64,000 nt of DNA from JAKOWB01 sp038363005 (GTDB taxonomy: Bacteria; Pseudomonadota; Alphaproteobacteria; Kiloniellales; JACOMY01), in contig JBBQBI010000017.1 in assembly GCA_038363005.1 (NCBI GenBank), forward strand, positions 1 to 64,000, given 5' to 3'. Both the position numbers and the translations under genes were made by a program. The notes below the pieces were generated by a model, which searched no databases, was not told the origin of the DNA, and worked only from the letters and a program-made list of their open reading frames with translations. Below are positions 8,693 to 16,851 of this stretch, piece after piece (position 1 is the first letter of the stretch; each line of letters opens with the position of its first letter).

Positions 8693-9211
8693 ATGCAAGG
8701 TTTCGCTCGTTTCGCTGCCGTGCTGGCAGCCGGCCTGACCCTGGCCAGCGGTGGCGCCCTGGCGGGCCCGCCGGAGGTGGTGGCGGCCTTGCAGGGCACC
8801 CCGGCGACGCTGTTCGACCTGACGCTGGCGCGGCTTGAGGCGCTGGTGATGGCCGACGGCAACGTCAACGGCTACTCCGCCTTCGTCAACTACCAGGACG
8901 ACCAGATCATGATCTGGACCTGGTCGCTGGAAGCGCCCAGCAGTGACGAGGCCTGCAAGGCGATGCTCGACCGCGTGAAGCGCCTGGCGTCGGTGGATCC
9001 GGAAACCGGCTTCCCCGACGACCCGACCTCGCGCTTCGCCAGCTTCTTCAGCTATCCCTCGATCGATGCCTTCGCCATCGACCCGACCTACGAGGAGACG
9101 GTGGATTCCATGTTCCACCTGCGCGGCGTGATCGGCATCTCCGGCGACGGCAAGGCAGTGATCTGCGATTCCATGCTGCTGTCGAAGGACACCAGCTTCT
9201 CGCGCGACTAG
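8693..9211 (+). CDS. small secreted protein of unknown function
   Basis: A 172-residue protein with a clear Sec signal peptide (about 1-25, ending ALAGPPE). The mature part holds no motif I recognise. It contains two cysteines (EACKAML and AVICDSMLL) that could form a disulfide in the periplasm, and aromatic and acidic segments such as GYSAFVNYQDDQIMIWTW. It follows pmbA by 73 bases in the same direction and may be co-transcribed or read from its own promoter (a GCTAGACTG box lies at about 8627). The coding potential is supported by the signal peptide and the correct reading frame; the function is not known. Confidence 0.65.
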   Translation: MQGFARFAAVLAAGLTLASGGALAGPPEVVAALQGTPATLFDLTLARLEALVMADGNVNGYSAFVNYQDDQIMIWTWSLEAPSSDEACKAMLDRVKRLASVDPETGFPDDPTSRFASFFSYPSIDAFAIDPTYEETVDSMFHLRGVIGISGDGKAVICDSMLLSKDTSFSRD

Positions 9212-9226
9212 CAGGGCGGCTGACGC

Positions 9227-10129
9227 CTAGCGCACCAGCACCTCCAGTGCCTCGGGCCGCACGGTCAGGCTGAGCGGCAGGCGGGCGATGACATCGCCGT
9301 CGCCCTGCACCGGGCTGTCCGCCGGGCCGCTGATCTCCGCCGCGGCGGTCTCCACCAGGCGCACGCCGCGGCAGCGGTGCATGCGGCCCGATAGCAGCGC
9401 CAGGCCGAAGCGCAGCACGGCCAGCGGGCCGCCCTGCTCGAACAGCGCCAAGGTCAGCGTCGGGCGATCGTGCGAGGCGTCGCGCGCCAGGGTGAAGGGG
9501 CCGCCATAGCGTGCCGCCTTGCAGGCGATGACGCTGCGCGCCTGGAAGCTGCCGCCCTCGGCGGTGGCGACGCTGTAGCGCGGGAAATCGAAGCGGAAGG
9601 CCTGGCTCAGGGTCTCCAGCGCATAGGCGCCCTGGCGCAGGCGGCGCTTCAGCGCCAGGTTCAGGTTGGCCACCACGGCGGCGTCGAAGCCGACCCCGGC
9701 CATCATGGCGAAGGCGCGGCCGTTGGCCTCGCCCAGCGCCACGCAGCGCCGCCGCCCGCCCAGCACCACGGCGGCGGCCCGCACCGGGTCGCGCGGCAGG
9801 CAGAGCTCGCCGGCCAGCACATTGGCGGTGCCCAGCGGCAGCAGCCCCAGCGGCAGGCCGGTGCCGGCGTCCAGCAGGCCGTTGATCGCCTCGTTGATGG
9901 TGCCGTCGCCGCCGGCCACCACCAGCGCGTCGGCGCCTTCGGCCTTCGCGGTGAAGGCCAGGCGCCGGGCATCGCCGACCGCCGTGGTCTGGCGCAGCAG
10001 CGGCGCCGCGCCGCCAGCGGTCAGGGCCGCCAGGAAGCGGTCCAGCCGTCGCCGGCGGCGGCTGCCGGCGGTGGGATTGAAGATAACGAGGGGGCGGCGC
10101 GGACCGGCCGGCGCGGCTGGGATATTCAT
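9227..10129 (-). CDS. diacylglycerol kinase-like lipid kinase (YegS/BmrU family)
   Basis: The 300-residue product is a DAG-kinase-fold lipid kinase. The N-terminal nucleotide-binding part shows VIFNPTAGSRRRRRLDRFL and the catalytic glycine motif VVAGGDGTINEAINGL, followed by LPLGTANVLAGEL. It should phosphorylate a lipid alcohol such as diacylglycerol or a sphingoid or ceramide lipid at the cytoplasmic face of the inner membrane. The exact lipid is not evident. The start at 10129 is chosen as it gives the short N terminus usual before the VIFNP strand. It is divergent from the LpxH-like gene across an AT-rich region; envelope-lipid genes follow on the other side. Confidence 0.88.
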   Translation of the reverse strand: MNIPAAPAGPRRPLVIFNPTAGSRRRRRLDRFLAALTAGGAAPLLRQTTAVGDARRLAFTAKAEGADALVVAGGDGTINEAINGLLDAGTGLPLGLLPLGTANVLAGELCLPRDPVRAAAVVLGGRRRCVALGEANGRAFAMMAGVGFDAAVVANLNLALKRRLRQGAYALETLSQAFRFDFPRYSVATAEGGSFQARSVIACKAARYGGPFTLARDASHDRPTLTLALFEQGGPLAVLRFGLALLSGRMHRCRGVRLVETAAAEISGPADSPVQGDGDVIARLPLSLTVRPEALEVLVR

Positions 10130-10303
10130 TGCGCCAGTCAAATAAAATGAGCGTTTCAGCCGCGTTACGATCAAATGAAGTTTTCAAGTACTGCAAGTTT
10201 TACAGAAGCTTCATTATTCGGCGCCAAGGGTTTTGTTAAGAGGTCAGAATAGACTGGCATCCGCGCGGTCTTCCCTTCTCTGGCAAAGCGGCGAGGGCGC
10301 GGC
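10130..10303. promoter_or_regulatory. AT-rich divergent promoter region
   Basis: These 174 bases separate two divergent lipid genes and are clearly richer in A and T than the surrounding DNA (tracts around 10138-10215 and TTTTGTTAAG at 10231-10240). Promoters for both directions are expected here; no exact hexamer pair can be fixed by eye. Confidence 0.4.
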
Positions 10304-11173
10304 ATGAAGACCCTGGAAAAAGCGACGGGCCTGGCGGCCCTGCGGGACGACCCGGCCGGCGAGGCGGCCGAGGAGGGCGAGGAGGCGGCGCTGGCGGCGC
10401 ATCGCTACCGCGCCGTCTTCGTCTCCGACATCCACCTCGGCACGCGCGGCTGCAAGGCGACGTTCCTGCTCGACTTCCTCAAGCACACGAGCTGCGAGCG
10501 GCTTTACCTGGTCGGCGACATCGTCGACGGCTGGCGGCTGAAGCGCTCCTGGTACTGGCCGCAGGCGCACAACGACGTGGTGCAGAAGCTGCTGCGCAAG
10601 GCGCGCAAGGGGGTGCGGGTGATCTATGTGCCCGGCAACCACGACGAGGCCTTTCGCAACTACTGTGGCGTCCACTTCGGCGGCGTCGAGGTGCTGGAGG
10701 ACGACATCTACGAGACGCCGGAGGGCAAGCGCTATCTGATCACCCATGGCGACGCCTTCGACGGCATCGTGAAGTACCACCGCTGGCTCGCCCTGTTCGG
10801 CGACTGGGCCTACAACGCGGCGCTGGCGCTCAACACCTGGGTCAACCGGATCCGCCGCCGCCTGGGCTTCGGCTACTGGTCGCTGTCGGCCTACCTGAAG
10901 CTCAAGGTCAAGAACGCGGTGCAGTTCATCAACGACTTCGAGCGGGCGGTGGCCGAGGAGGCGCGGCGGCGTGGCGCCGACGGCGTGATCTGCGGCCACA
11001 TCCACCATGCTGAGATCCGTGACATCGGCGGCATCACCTACATGAATGACGGCGACTGGGTGGAAAGCTGCACCGCGCTGGTCGAGCACTTCGACGGCCG
11101 CTTCGAGATCCTGCGCTGGGCCGAGTTGCGCGACCTGGTCATCGCGCCCGGCGAGCTGCGGGTGGCGGCATGA
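10304..11173 (+). CDS. LpxH-like calcineurin-type metallophosphoesterase (predicted UDP-2,3-diacylglucosamine diphosphatase family)
   Basis: The 289-residue product is a dimetal phosphoesterase. All signature blocks are in order: SDIHLGTRG (about 41-49), GDIVDGW, GNHDEAF, THGDAFDG and GHIHHAEI. The family (COG2908) includes LpxH, which splits UDP-2,3-diacylglucosamine in lipid A synthesis. This longer form, paired with a glycosyltransferase, is common in Alphaproteobacteria, and may act on another phospholipid or glycolipid intermediate. The gene overlaps the GT4 gene by ATGA at 11170-11173, so the two are translationally coupled, suggesting that they act in sequence. Confidence 0.85.
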   Translation: MKTLEKATGLAALRDDPAGEAAEEGEEAALAAHRYRAVFVSDIHLGTRGCKATFLLDFLKHTSCERLYLVGDIVDGWRLKRSWYWPQAHNDVVQKLLRKARKGVRVIYVPGNHDEAFRNYCGVHFGGVEVLEDDIYETPEGKRYLITHGDAFDGIVKYHRWLALFGDWAYNAALALNTWVNRIRRRLGFGYWSLSAYLKLKVKNAVQFINDFERAVAEEARRRGADGVICGHIHHAEIRDIGGITYMNDGDWVESCTALVEHFDGRFEILRWAELRDLVIAPGELRVAA

Positions 11174-12228
11174 GGATCACCCTGGTCACCGATGCCTGGT
11201 TTCCGCAGGTCAACGGCGTGGTGCGCACGCTGTCGCGCGTCAAGCAGGAGCTGGAGGTGCTGGGCCACCTGGTCACGGTGATCGCGCCGCCGGCCTTTCG
11301 CACGCTGCCCTGTCCGACCTATCCGGAAATCCGCCTGGCCCTGCTGCAGGGCGGCAAGGTCGCGCGCCTGCTTGATGCCAGCGGCGCCGAGGCGCTGCAC
11401 ATCGCCACCGAGGGGCCGCTGGGGCTGGCGGCGCGTCGCTGGGCGCTGCGCCGCAAGCTGCCCTTCACCACCAGCTATCACACGCGCTTTCCCGAATACG
11501 TCACCGCCCGCGCCCCGGTGCCGACAGCCTGGGGCTACCGGGTCATGCGCTGGTTCCACCGCCCCTCGTCCGGGGTGATGGTGGCGACGCAGTCGCTCAG
11601 TGACGAGCTGGCGGCGCGCGGCTTCGGCAACCTTAAGCCCTGGACCCGCGGCGTCGACCTGGCGCTGTTCCGGCCCCGACCGGAGCTGAGAGATGGGCGC
11701 GAGGCGCCACCCTATGCGCTGCCGCGCCCGATCTTCGCCTACGTCGGGCGCGTGTCGGTGGAAAAGAACATCGAGGCCTTCCTGGCGCTCGAGCTGCCGG
11801 GCAGCAAGCTGGTGGTGGGCGGCGGACCGCAGCTCGAGCAGCTGAAGCGCCGCTTCCCGGCGGCGCACTTCGCCGGGCCGCAGCAGGGTGAGGCGCTGGC
11901 GCGCCACTACGCCGCCGCCGATGTCTTCGTCTTCCCCAGCCTGACCGATACCTTTGGCCTGGTGGTGCTGGAGGCGCTGGCCAGCGGCCTGCCCGTGGCC
12001 GCCTTCCCGGTGACCGGGCCGAAGGACATCCTGGCCGGCAGCGGTGCCGGCGCGCTCGACAGCGACCTGCGGCGGGCGGCCCTGGCGGCGCTGACACTGG
12101 ACCCGGCACGGGCCAGGGCGCATGCCGAGACCTTCTCCTGGCCGGCGACGGCGGAACTCTTCCTCGCCAACCTGGCGCCATTCGGCGAAGGACGCGCCGC
12201 CGCCGTCACCCCGCCGGCTGCGGCCTGA
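11170..12228 (+). CDS. GT4-family glycosyltransferase (mannosyltransferase-like)
   Basis: The 352-residue GT-B glycosyltransferase begins at a strand typical of the family (MRITLVTDAWFPQVNGVVRT). The donor-binding C-terminal half holds FAYVGRVSVEKNIEAFL and the EX7E-type block FPSLTDTFGLVVLEALASG. The N-terminal pattern resembles enzymes that move mannose or glucose to diacylglycerol or similar membrane acceptors. It overlaps the phosphoesterase gene by four bases. Together with the divergent lipid kinase it hints at assembly of a glycolipid, but donor and acceptor are not shown by sequence. Confidence 0.88.
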   Translation: MRITLVTDAWFPQVNGVVRTLSRVKQELEVLGHLVTVIAPPAFRTLPCPTYPEIRLALLQGGKVARLLDASGAEALHIATEGPLGLAARRWALRRKLPFTTSYHTRFPEYVTARAPVPTAWGYRVMRWFHRPSSGVMVATQSLSDELAARGFGNLKPWTRGVDLALFRPRPELRDGREAPPYALPRPIFAYVGRVSVEKNIEAFLALELPGSKLVVGGGPQLEQLKRRFPAAHFAGPQQGEALARHYAAADVFVFPSLTDTFGLVVLEALASGLPVAAFPVTGPKDILAGSGAGALDSDLRRAALAALTLDPARARAHAETFSWPATAELFLANLAPFGEGRAAAVTPPAAA

Positions 12229-12312
12229 CGACGCGGCGGGCGGCGCCGCCGGCGGCGCCTCTCGGCTGCTAGGAAGCGCCGATTGCCGGTGCTATGGTCG
12301 CGCCCGTCCACC

Positions 12313-14124
12313 ATGGCCCGCAAACCGAAGAAGCGCATACCGCTCGACCGTACCACCTGGCCGCTCGTCAAGCGCCTGGTGAAGGGTTATGTGCGGCCGC
12401 ATCGCTGGCGCATCGCCGGCGCCGTCGCCTGCATGGTGCTGGTCGCCGCCACCACGGCCGGCATGGCGCAGATCATGCAGCCGCTGATCGACGAGGCCTT
12501 TGGCGCCAAGGACCCCAACGCGCTCTACATCCTGGCCATCCTGGTGATGGGCATCTTCGCGATCCGCGGCGTCGCCTCCTTCGGCGAGGCGGTGTTGATG
12601 AGCTTCACCGGCTTTCGCGTCGTCGCCGACCTGCAGTCGGCGCTCTATCGCAAGTTGATCCTGTCCGACCTGGCCTTCTTCAACAAGACCTCGCCGGGCT
12701 CCTTGGTGTCGCGCTTCCTGAACGACGTCGGGCTGCTGCGCAATGCCGTGTCCACCACGCTGACCGGCTTCGGTCGCGACCTGCTGACGGTGGTCGCCCT
12801 GGTCGGGCTAATGTTCTGGCAGGACTGGTTGCTGGCCGCCATCGCCTTCCTGTCCTTCCCCACCGCGGTGCTGCCGATCGTCCGCATCGGCAAGCGCATG
12901 CGCAAGGTATCGGGCAACACCCAGGCCATGATGGGCCGCCTGACCACGCTGCTGGACGAGACCTTCCAGGGCGTGCGCCACGTCAAGGCCTATGGCATGG
13001 AGCCGCACGAGATCGGCCGTGCCGAGGAAGCCATCGACGAGGTCTTCCTGCTGCAGCAGAAGGCCTCGGTGACGCGCAACCTGCTGTCGCCGATCATGGA
13101 GATCCTGGCCGGCTTCGCCATCGTCGCGGTCATCGTCTATGGCACCAACCGGGTGATGGACGGCGCGCAGACACCAGGTGCCTTCTTCGCCTTCATCACC
13201 GCGCTGCTGCTGGCCTATGACCCGGTGAAGCGCCTGGCCAAGCTGAACGCCAACCTGCAGGAAGGCCTGGCCGCGGCCGAGCGCATCTTCCAGATTCTCG
13301 ACCTCGACCCCAGCATCGTCGACGCGCCCGACGCGCGCCCGCTGGCGGTGAGCGGCGGTGAGGTCCGGCTCGAGGCCGTGCACTTTTCCTACGACACCGG
13401 GGCGCCGGCCCTGAACGGTATCGACCTGCGCGCGCCGGCCGGCAAGACCATCGCCCTGGTCGGTCCCTCGGGCGCCGGCAAGTCGACCATCCTGAACCTG
13501 CTGCCGCGTTTCTATGACGTCACCGCCGGGCGCGTGACCATCGACGGCCAGGACGTGCGCCAGGTCACCATGGCGTCGCTGCGCGGTGCCATGGCGCTGG
13601 TCAGCCAGGAGATCATCCTGTTCGACGAGACGGTGCGCGCCAACATCGCCTATGGCCGGCCGGCGGCGACCGCCGAGGAGATCGAGACCGCCGCCCGGCA
13701 CGCCGGCGCGCACGACTTCATCCTGGAGCTGCCGCAGGGCTATGACACGCCGGTCGGGCCGCGCGGCGTCAAGCTGTCGGGCGGGCAGCGCCAGCGCGTC
13801 GCCATCGCCCGCGCCATGCTGAAGGACGCGCCGATCCTGCTGCTCGACGAGGCGACCAGCGCGCTGGACACCGAGTCCGAGCGCCATGTGCAGCGCGCCT
13901 TGAAGATGCTGATGCAGGGCCGCACCACCGTGGTGATCGCCCATCGCCTGTCCACCGTGGTCGACGCCGACCTGATCTATGTGCTGCGCGAAGGCCGGGT
14001 GGCCGAGCAGGGCACCCACGCCGAGCTGCTGCGCAAGGGCGGCCTCTATGCCCATCTCTATGCCCAGCAGTTCGCCGAGCAGGAGCGCGATGCGCGCACC
14101 GCGGCGCTCCGCCGACAAGCCTAG
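12313..14124 (+). CDS. msbA: lipid A/lipid exporter, ABC transporter ATP-binding permease MsbA-like
   Basis: A 603-residue half-transporter with six membrane segments in the N-terminal half and a C-terminal ATPase. The ATPase shows Walker A GPSGAGKSTI, the signature LSGGQRQRVAIARA, Walker B ILLLDEATSALD and the switch histidine in VIAHRLSTV. MsbA flips core-lipid A across the inner membrane. Placement directly before DUF374, lpxK and an LpxL-like gene strongly supports that role. The start MARKPKKRIPLD at 12313 is favoured over an in-frame ATG 30 bases upstream because it gives the usual basic N terminus. Confidence 0.9.
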   Translation: MARKPKKRIPLDRTTWPLVKRLVKGYVRPHRWRIAGAVACMVLVAATTAGMAQIMQPLIDEAFGAKDPNALYILAILVMGIFAIRGVASFGEAVLMSFTGFRVVADLQSALYRKLILSDLAFFNKTSPGSLVSRFLNDVGLLRNAVSTTLTGFGRDLLTVVALVGLMFWQDWLLAAIAFLSFPTAVLPIVRIGKRMRKVSGNTQAMMGRLTTLLDETFQGVRHVKAYGMEPHEIGRAEEAIDEVFLLQQKASVTRNLLSPIMEILAGFAIVAVIVYGTNRVMDGAQTPGAFFAFITALLLAYDPVKRLAKLNANLQEGLAAAERIFQILDLDPSIVDAPDARPLAVSGGEVRLEAVHFSYDTGAPALNGIDLRAPAGKTIALVGPSGAGKSTILNLLPRFYDVTAGRVTIDGQDVRQVTMASLRGAMALVSQEIILFDETVRANIAYGRPAATAEEIETAARHAGAHDFILELPQGYDTPVGPRGVKLSGGQRQRVAIARAMLKDAPILLLDEATSALDTESERHVQRALKMLMQGRTTVVIAHRLSTVVDADLIYVLREGRVAEQGTHAELLRKGGLYAHLYAQQFAEQERDARTAALRRQA

Positions 14125-14126
14125 CC

Positions 14127-14900
14127 ATGGCGGTCGCTAAGCGGCTTCTCGCCCGGACCTCGACACAGGCGCTGCTGGCCTGGATGACCGCGCGTTATCT
14201 CTGGTTGGTCTGGCGCACCACCCGCTGGTCCTACGAATTGCCGCCCGCAGTCGAGACGCTGCTGAGAGAGCAGCGGGCTGGCGTATTCTGCTTCTGGCAC
14301 GGCCGTCTGGCGGTGATGCGCGCAGCCTGGCGCGGACCGGAGCCGGGGCGCTTCCACATGCTGATCTCCGGCCATCGCGACGGCGCCTTCATCGCCCGCG
14401 CCATGCGCGGCCTGGGCATGACGGTGATCACCGGCTCAGGCAGCAAGCCGCAGGGCGGCGGCAGCGAGGCGCTGCGCGAAATGCGCGAGGTGCTGGCCAA
14501 GGGCCATGTCGTCGGCATCACGCCGGATGGGCCGCGCGGGCCGCTGATGCGCGCCAAGGGCGGTGCGGTGATGGTGGCGCAGGCCACTGGCGTGCCACTG
14601 GTCGCGGTCAGCGGCGCAGTGCGGCGCGGTCGCCTGATGGGGTCCTGGGACCGCTTCCTGCTGGCCTGGCCCTTCAATCGCGGCGTCCTGCTGTTCGGCC
14701 AGCCGATCCTGATACCGGCCGACGCCCGCCTGGAGGACATCGAGGCGGCGCGGCGCCAGCTCGAAAGTGACCTGAACGCGCTGACCGCCGAGGCTGATCG
14801 ACGCTGCGGCCGGCCGTCGGTGCCGCCGGCCGCCGATCTGGGGCGCCGCCCCAAGAGCCGGAAGAAGGCGCGCAAGCAGCCCGCCATCGCGCGGCCCTGA
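14127..14900 (+). CDS. DUF374 lysophospholipid acyltransferase-like protein
   Basis: The 257-residue product belongs to the DUF374/LPLAT group found in lipid A clusters of Alphaproteobacteria. Visible blocks are VFCFWHGRLAVMR (acyltransferase HX-type motif), ISGHRDGAFIARAM, GITPDGPRGPLMRAKGGAVMVA and VAVSGAVRRG. It is thought to move an acyl chain during lipid A or membrane lipid assembly; the exact acceptor is unknown. It begins 2 bases after the msbA stop and ends 5 bases before lpxK, so it is part of one operon. The C terminus has a basic tail (RRPKSRKKARKQP). Confidence 0.88.
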   Translation: MAVAKRLLARTSTQALLAWMTARYLWLVWRTTRWSYELPPAVETLLREQRAGVFCFWHGRLAVMRAAWRGPEPGRFHMLISGHRDGAFIARAMRGLGMTVITGSGSKPQGGGSEALREMREVLAKGHVVGITPDGPRGPLMRAKGGAVMVAQATGVPLVAVSGAVRRGRLMGSWDRFLLAWPFNRGVLLFGQPILIPADARLEDIEAARRQLESDLNALTAEADRRCGRPSVPPAADLGRRPKSRKKARKQPAIARP

Positions 14901-14905
14901 CCGCC

Positions 14906-15868
14906 ATGCAGGCGCCCGCCTTCTGGCAGCGCGGCGGCCCGCTGGCGACGCTGCTGGCGCCGCTCGGCGCCGGCTACTCCCTGGCCGGCCGGCTGCGGCG
15001 GCGTGGTGTCACGCCGGCTCGCGCCGCCTGTCCGGTGATTTGCGTTGGCAACTTACTGGCCGGCGGCACCGGCAAGACGCCGACGGCGCTGGCGCTGGCC
15101 GAACGCCTGGCCGCGCTGGGCCGTCGGCCGGTCTTCCTCAGCCGCGGCTATGGCGGGCGCGAGGCTGGACCGCTGCTGGTCGATCCGGCGCGCCATGACG
15201 CCGCCGCGGTCGGCGACGAGCCGCTGCTGCTGGCCGCCGCCTGGCCCACCGTGGTGTCCCGTGACCGCGTCGCCGGCGCGCGCCTGGCGGCCGGCCAGGG
15301 CGACGTCATCGTGATGGACGACGGCTTCCAGAACCCCACCCTGGCCAAGGACTTTTCCCTGCTCGTCTTCGACGGCGGCCAGGGCCTCGGCAATGGCCGC
15401 TGCATTCCCGCAGGTCCTCTGCGCGAGAGCTTGAGTGAAGGCATGGCCCGCGCGCAGGCGACGCTGCTGATCGGCGCCGACGACACCGGACTGGCCCCCC
15501 GCCTGGCCGGACTGCCGCTGCTGCGGGCCGAGCTGCGACCCGAGTCGAGTGACCTGGCCGGCCAGCGCCTGCTGGCCTTCGCCGGCATCGGCCGGCCGGA
15601 GAAATTCTTCGCCACGCTGCGCCAGGCTGGCGCGACGTTGCTGGCCGCCCAGGCCTTCCCCGACCACCACGTCTTTCGCCCGGCCGAGCTGCAGGCGCTG
15701 CGCCACCGGGCGGCGGCGGCCGGGGCCCGCCTGATCACCACCAGCAAGGACCTGGCCCGCCTGCCGCCGGCGGCGCGGGGCGACATCGCGGCGCTTGCGG
15801 TACGCCTTGTCTTCGCCGATAGGGACGCGCTCGACCGACTGCTGCAAGGTGCCCTGGCCCGTGGATAG
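14906..15868 (+). CDS. lpxK: tetraacyldisaccharide 4'-kinase LpxK
   Basis: The 320-residue enzyme phosphorylates the 4' position of the lipid A disaccharide at the inner membrane. Landmarks are the N-terminal membrane-associated helix, the P-loop GGTGKTPTALALAERL, SRGYGG, GDEPLLLA, RVAGARLA and DDGFQNPTLAKD. The last carries the catalytic aspartate pair. Length is normal for LpxK. In many Rhodospirillales clusters the Kdo transferase gene waaA stands just upstream; here DUF374 is directly adjacent instead. Confidence 0.95.
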   Translation: MQAPAFWQRGGPLATLLAPLGAGYSLAGRLRRRGVTPARAACPVICVGNLLAGGTGKTPTALALAERLAALGRRPVFLSRGYGGREAGPLLVDPARHDAAAVGDEPLLLAAAWPTVVSRDRVAGARLAAGQGDVIVMDDGFQNPTLAKDFSLLVFDGGQGLGNGRCIPAGPLRESLSEGMARAQATLLIGADDTGLAPRLAGLPLLRAELRPESSDLAGQRLLAFAGIGRPEKFFATLRQAGATLLAAQAFPDHHVFRPAELQALRHRAAAAGARLITTSKDLARLPPAARGDIAALAVRLVFADRDALDRLLQGALARG

Positions 15869-16775
15869 ACGTCCCTGGTTCGACCGCTACATCCGCCATC
15901 CGCTGGAGGCGGCGCTGGCCTTCCTGCTGCTGGGCATGCTGCGGCTGCTGCCGGCCGACTGGGCCTCCGGCCTGGGCGGCTGGATCGGCCGGCACCTGGG
16001 ACCGCGGCTGAAGCTGTCGCGGCGCGCGCGCGCCAACCTGCGCCTGGCCTTTCCCGGCATCGTGCCGGCCGAGGTCGAGCGCATCGTGCGCGCCATGTGG
16101 GACAACCTGGGCCGCGTGCTATTCGAGTACCCGCACCTCGGCCGCATCAGCCATCCGGACTCCGGCCGCGTCGAGATGGTGAACGAGAAGCCGCTGGCCG
16201 ACGCCTATTACGCCAAGCGTCCCGGCATCTATTTCGGCGCGCATCTCGGCAACTTCGAGGTGGTGCCGCTCTATGCCGCGCGACGCGGGCTGATCCTCAC
16301 CGCCTTCGCCCGCGCGCCGAACAATCCGCTGATCGACCGTGTCGTCACCTTTATCCGCGGCACCGGCGGCGCGCGCATCCTCAACAAGGGTGGCGGCGGT
16401 GCGCTGGGCGCCATCGACCTGCTGCGCAACAACGGCTACCTGGCCGTGCTGATCGACCAGAAGCAGAACCGCGGCGTGCCGATTCCCTTCTTCGGGCACG
16501 ACGCCATGACCGCCATCGCGCCAGCCAAGCTGGCGCTGAAGTTCAAGGCCGTGGTCTTGACCTGCCGGATCGAGCGCCTGAAGGGTGCGCGCTTCCGCTT
16601 CACCGCCTCCGACCCGATGCCGCTGCCCGACAGCGGCGATCCCGAAGCCGATGCCATCGAGCTCACCCGCCGCATCACCGCCGAGGTCGAGCATTGGATC
16701 CGCGAGAAGCCGGAGGACTGGTTCTGGCTGCACCGCCGCTGGCCCAAGGCGCTCTATCGCCAGGACCCGGGCTAA
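15861..16775 (+). CDS. lysophospholipid/lauroyl acyltransferase LpxL (HtrB) family
   Basis: The product, about 304 residues, is a lipid A late acyltransferase of the LpxL/HtrB/MsbB group. It has an N-terminal membrane helix (LEAALAFLLLGMLRLLPADW) and the catalytic HX4-acid-type block FGAHLGNFEVVPLYA; further blocks are LIDQKQNRGVPIPFFG and WFWLHRRWP. It transfers an acyl chain to the hydroxyacyl groups of lipid A. The start is uncertain: no in-frame ATG lies close, so GTG 15861 (overlapping the lpxK stop by 8 bases) is proposed, with GTG 15849 as an alternative. The tight overlap indicates co-translation with lpxK. Confidence 0.88.
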   Translation: MDRRPWFDRYIRHPLEAALAFLLLGMLRLLPADWASGLGGWIGRHLGPRLKLSRRARANLRLAFPGIVPAEVERIVRAMWDNLGRVLFEYPHLGRISHPDSGRVEMVNEKPLADAYYAKRPGIYFGAHLGNFEVVPLYAARRGLILTAFARAPNNPLIDRVVTFIRGTGGARILNKGGGGALGAIDLLRNNGYLAVLIDQKQNRGVPIPFFGHDAMTAIAPAKLALKFKAVVLTCRIERLKGARFRFTASDPMPLPDSGDPEADAIELTRRITAEVEHWIREKPEDWFWLHRRWPKALYRQDPG

Positions 16776-16851
16776 GGCTTCCGCCCGCGGCTCCTCACAG
16801 GCTATGGTTGCTCCCTGGCCGATGGCGCACAGGGCCGGGTTGGGGGGGACC

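Noticed and set aside
12808..14118. Long open frame antisense to msbA
   Set aside because: The translation has no motif and is a mirror of the conserved ABC transporter coding strand.
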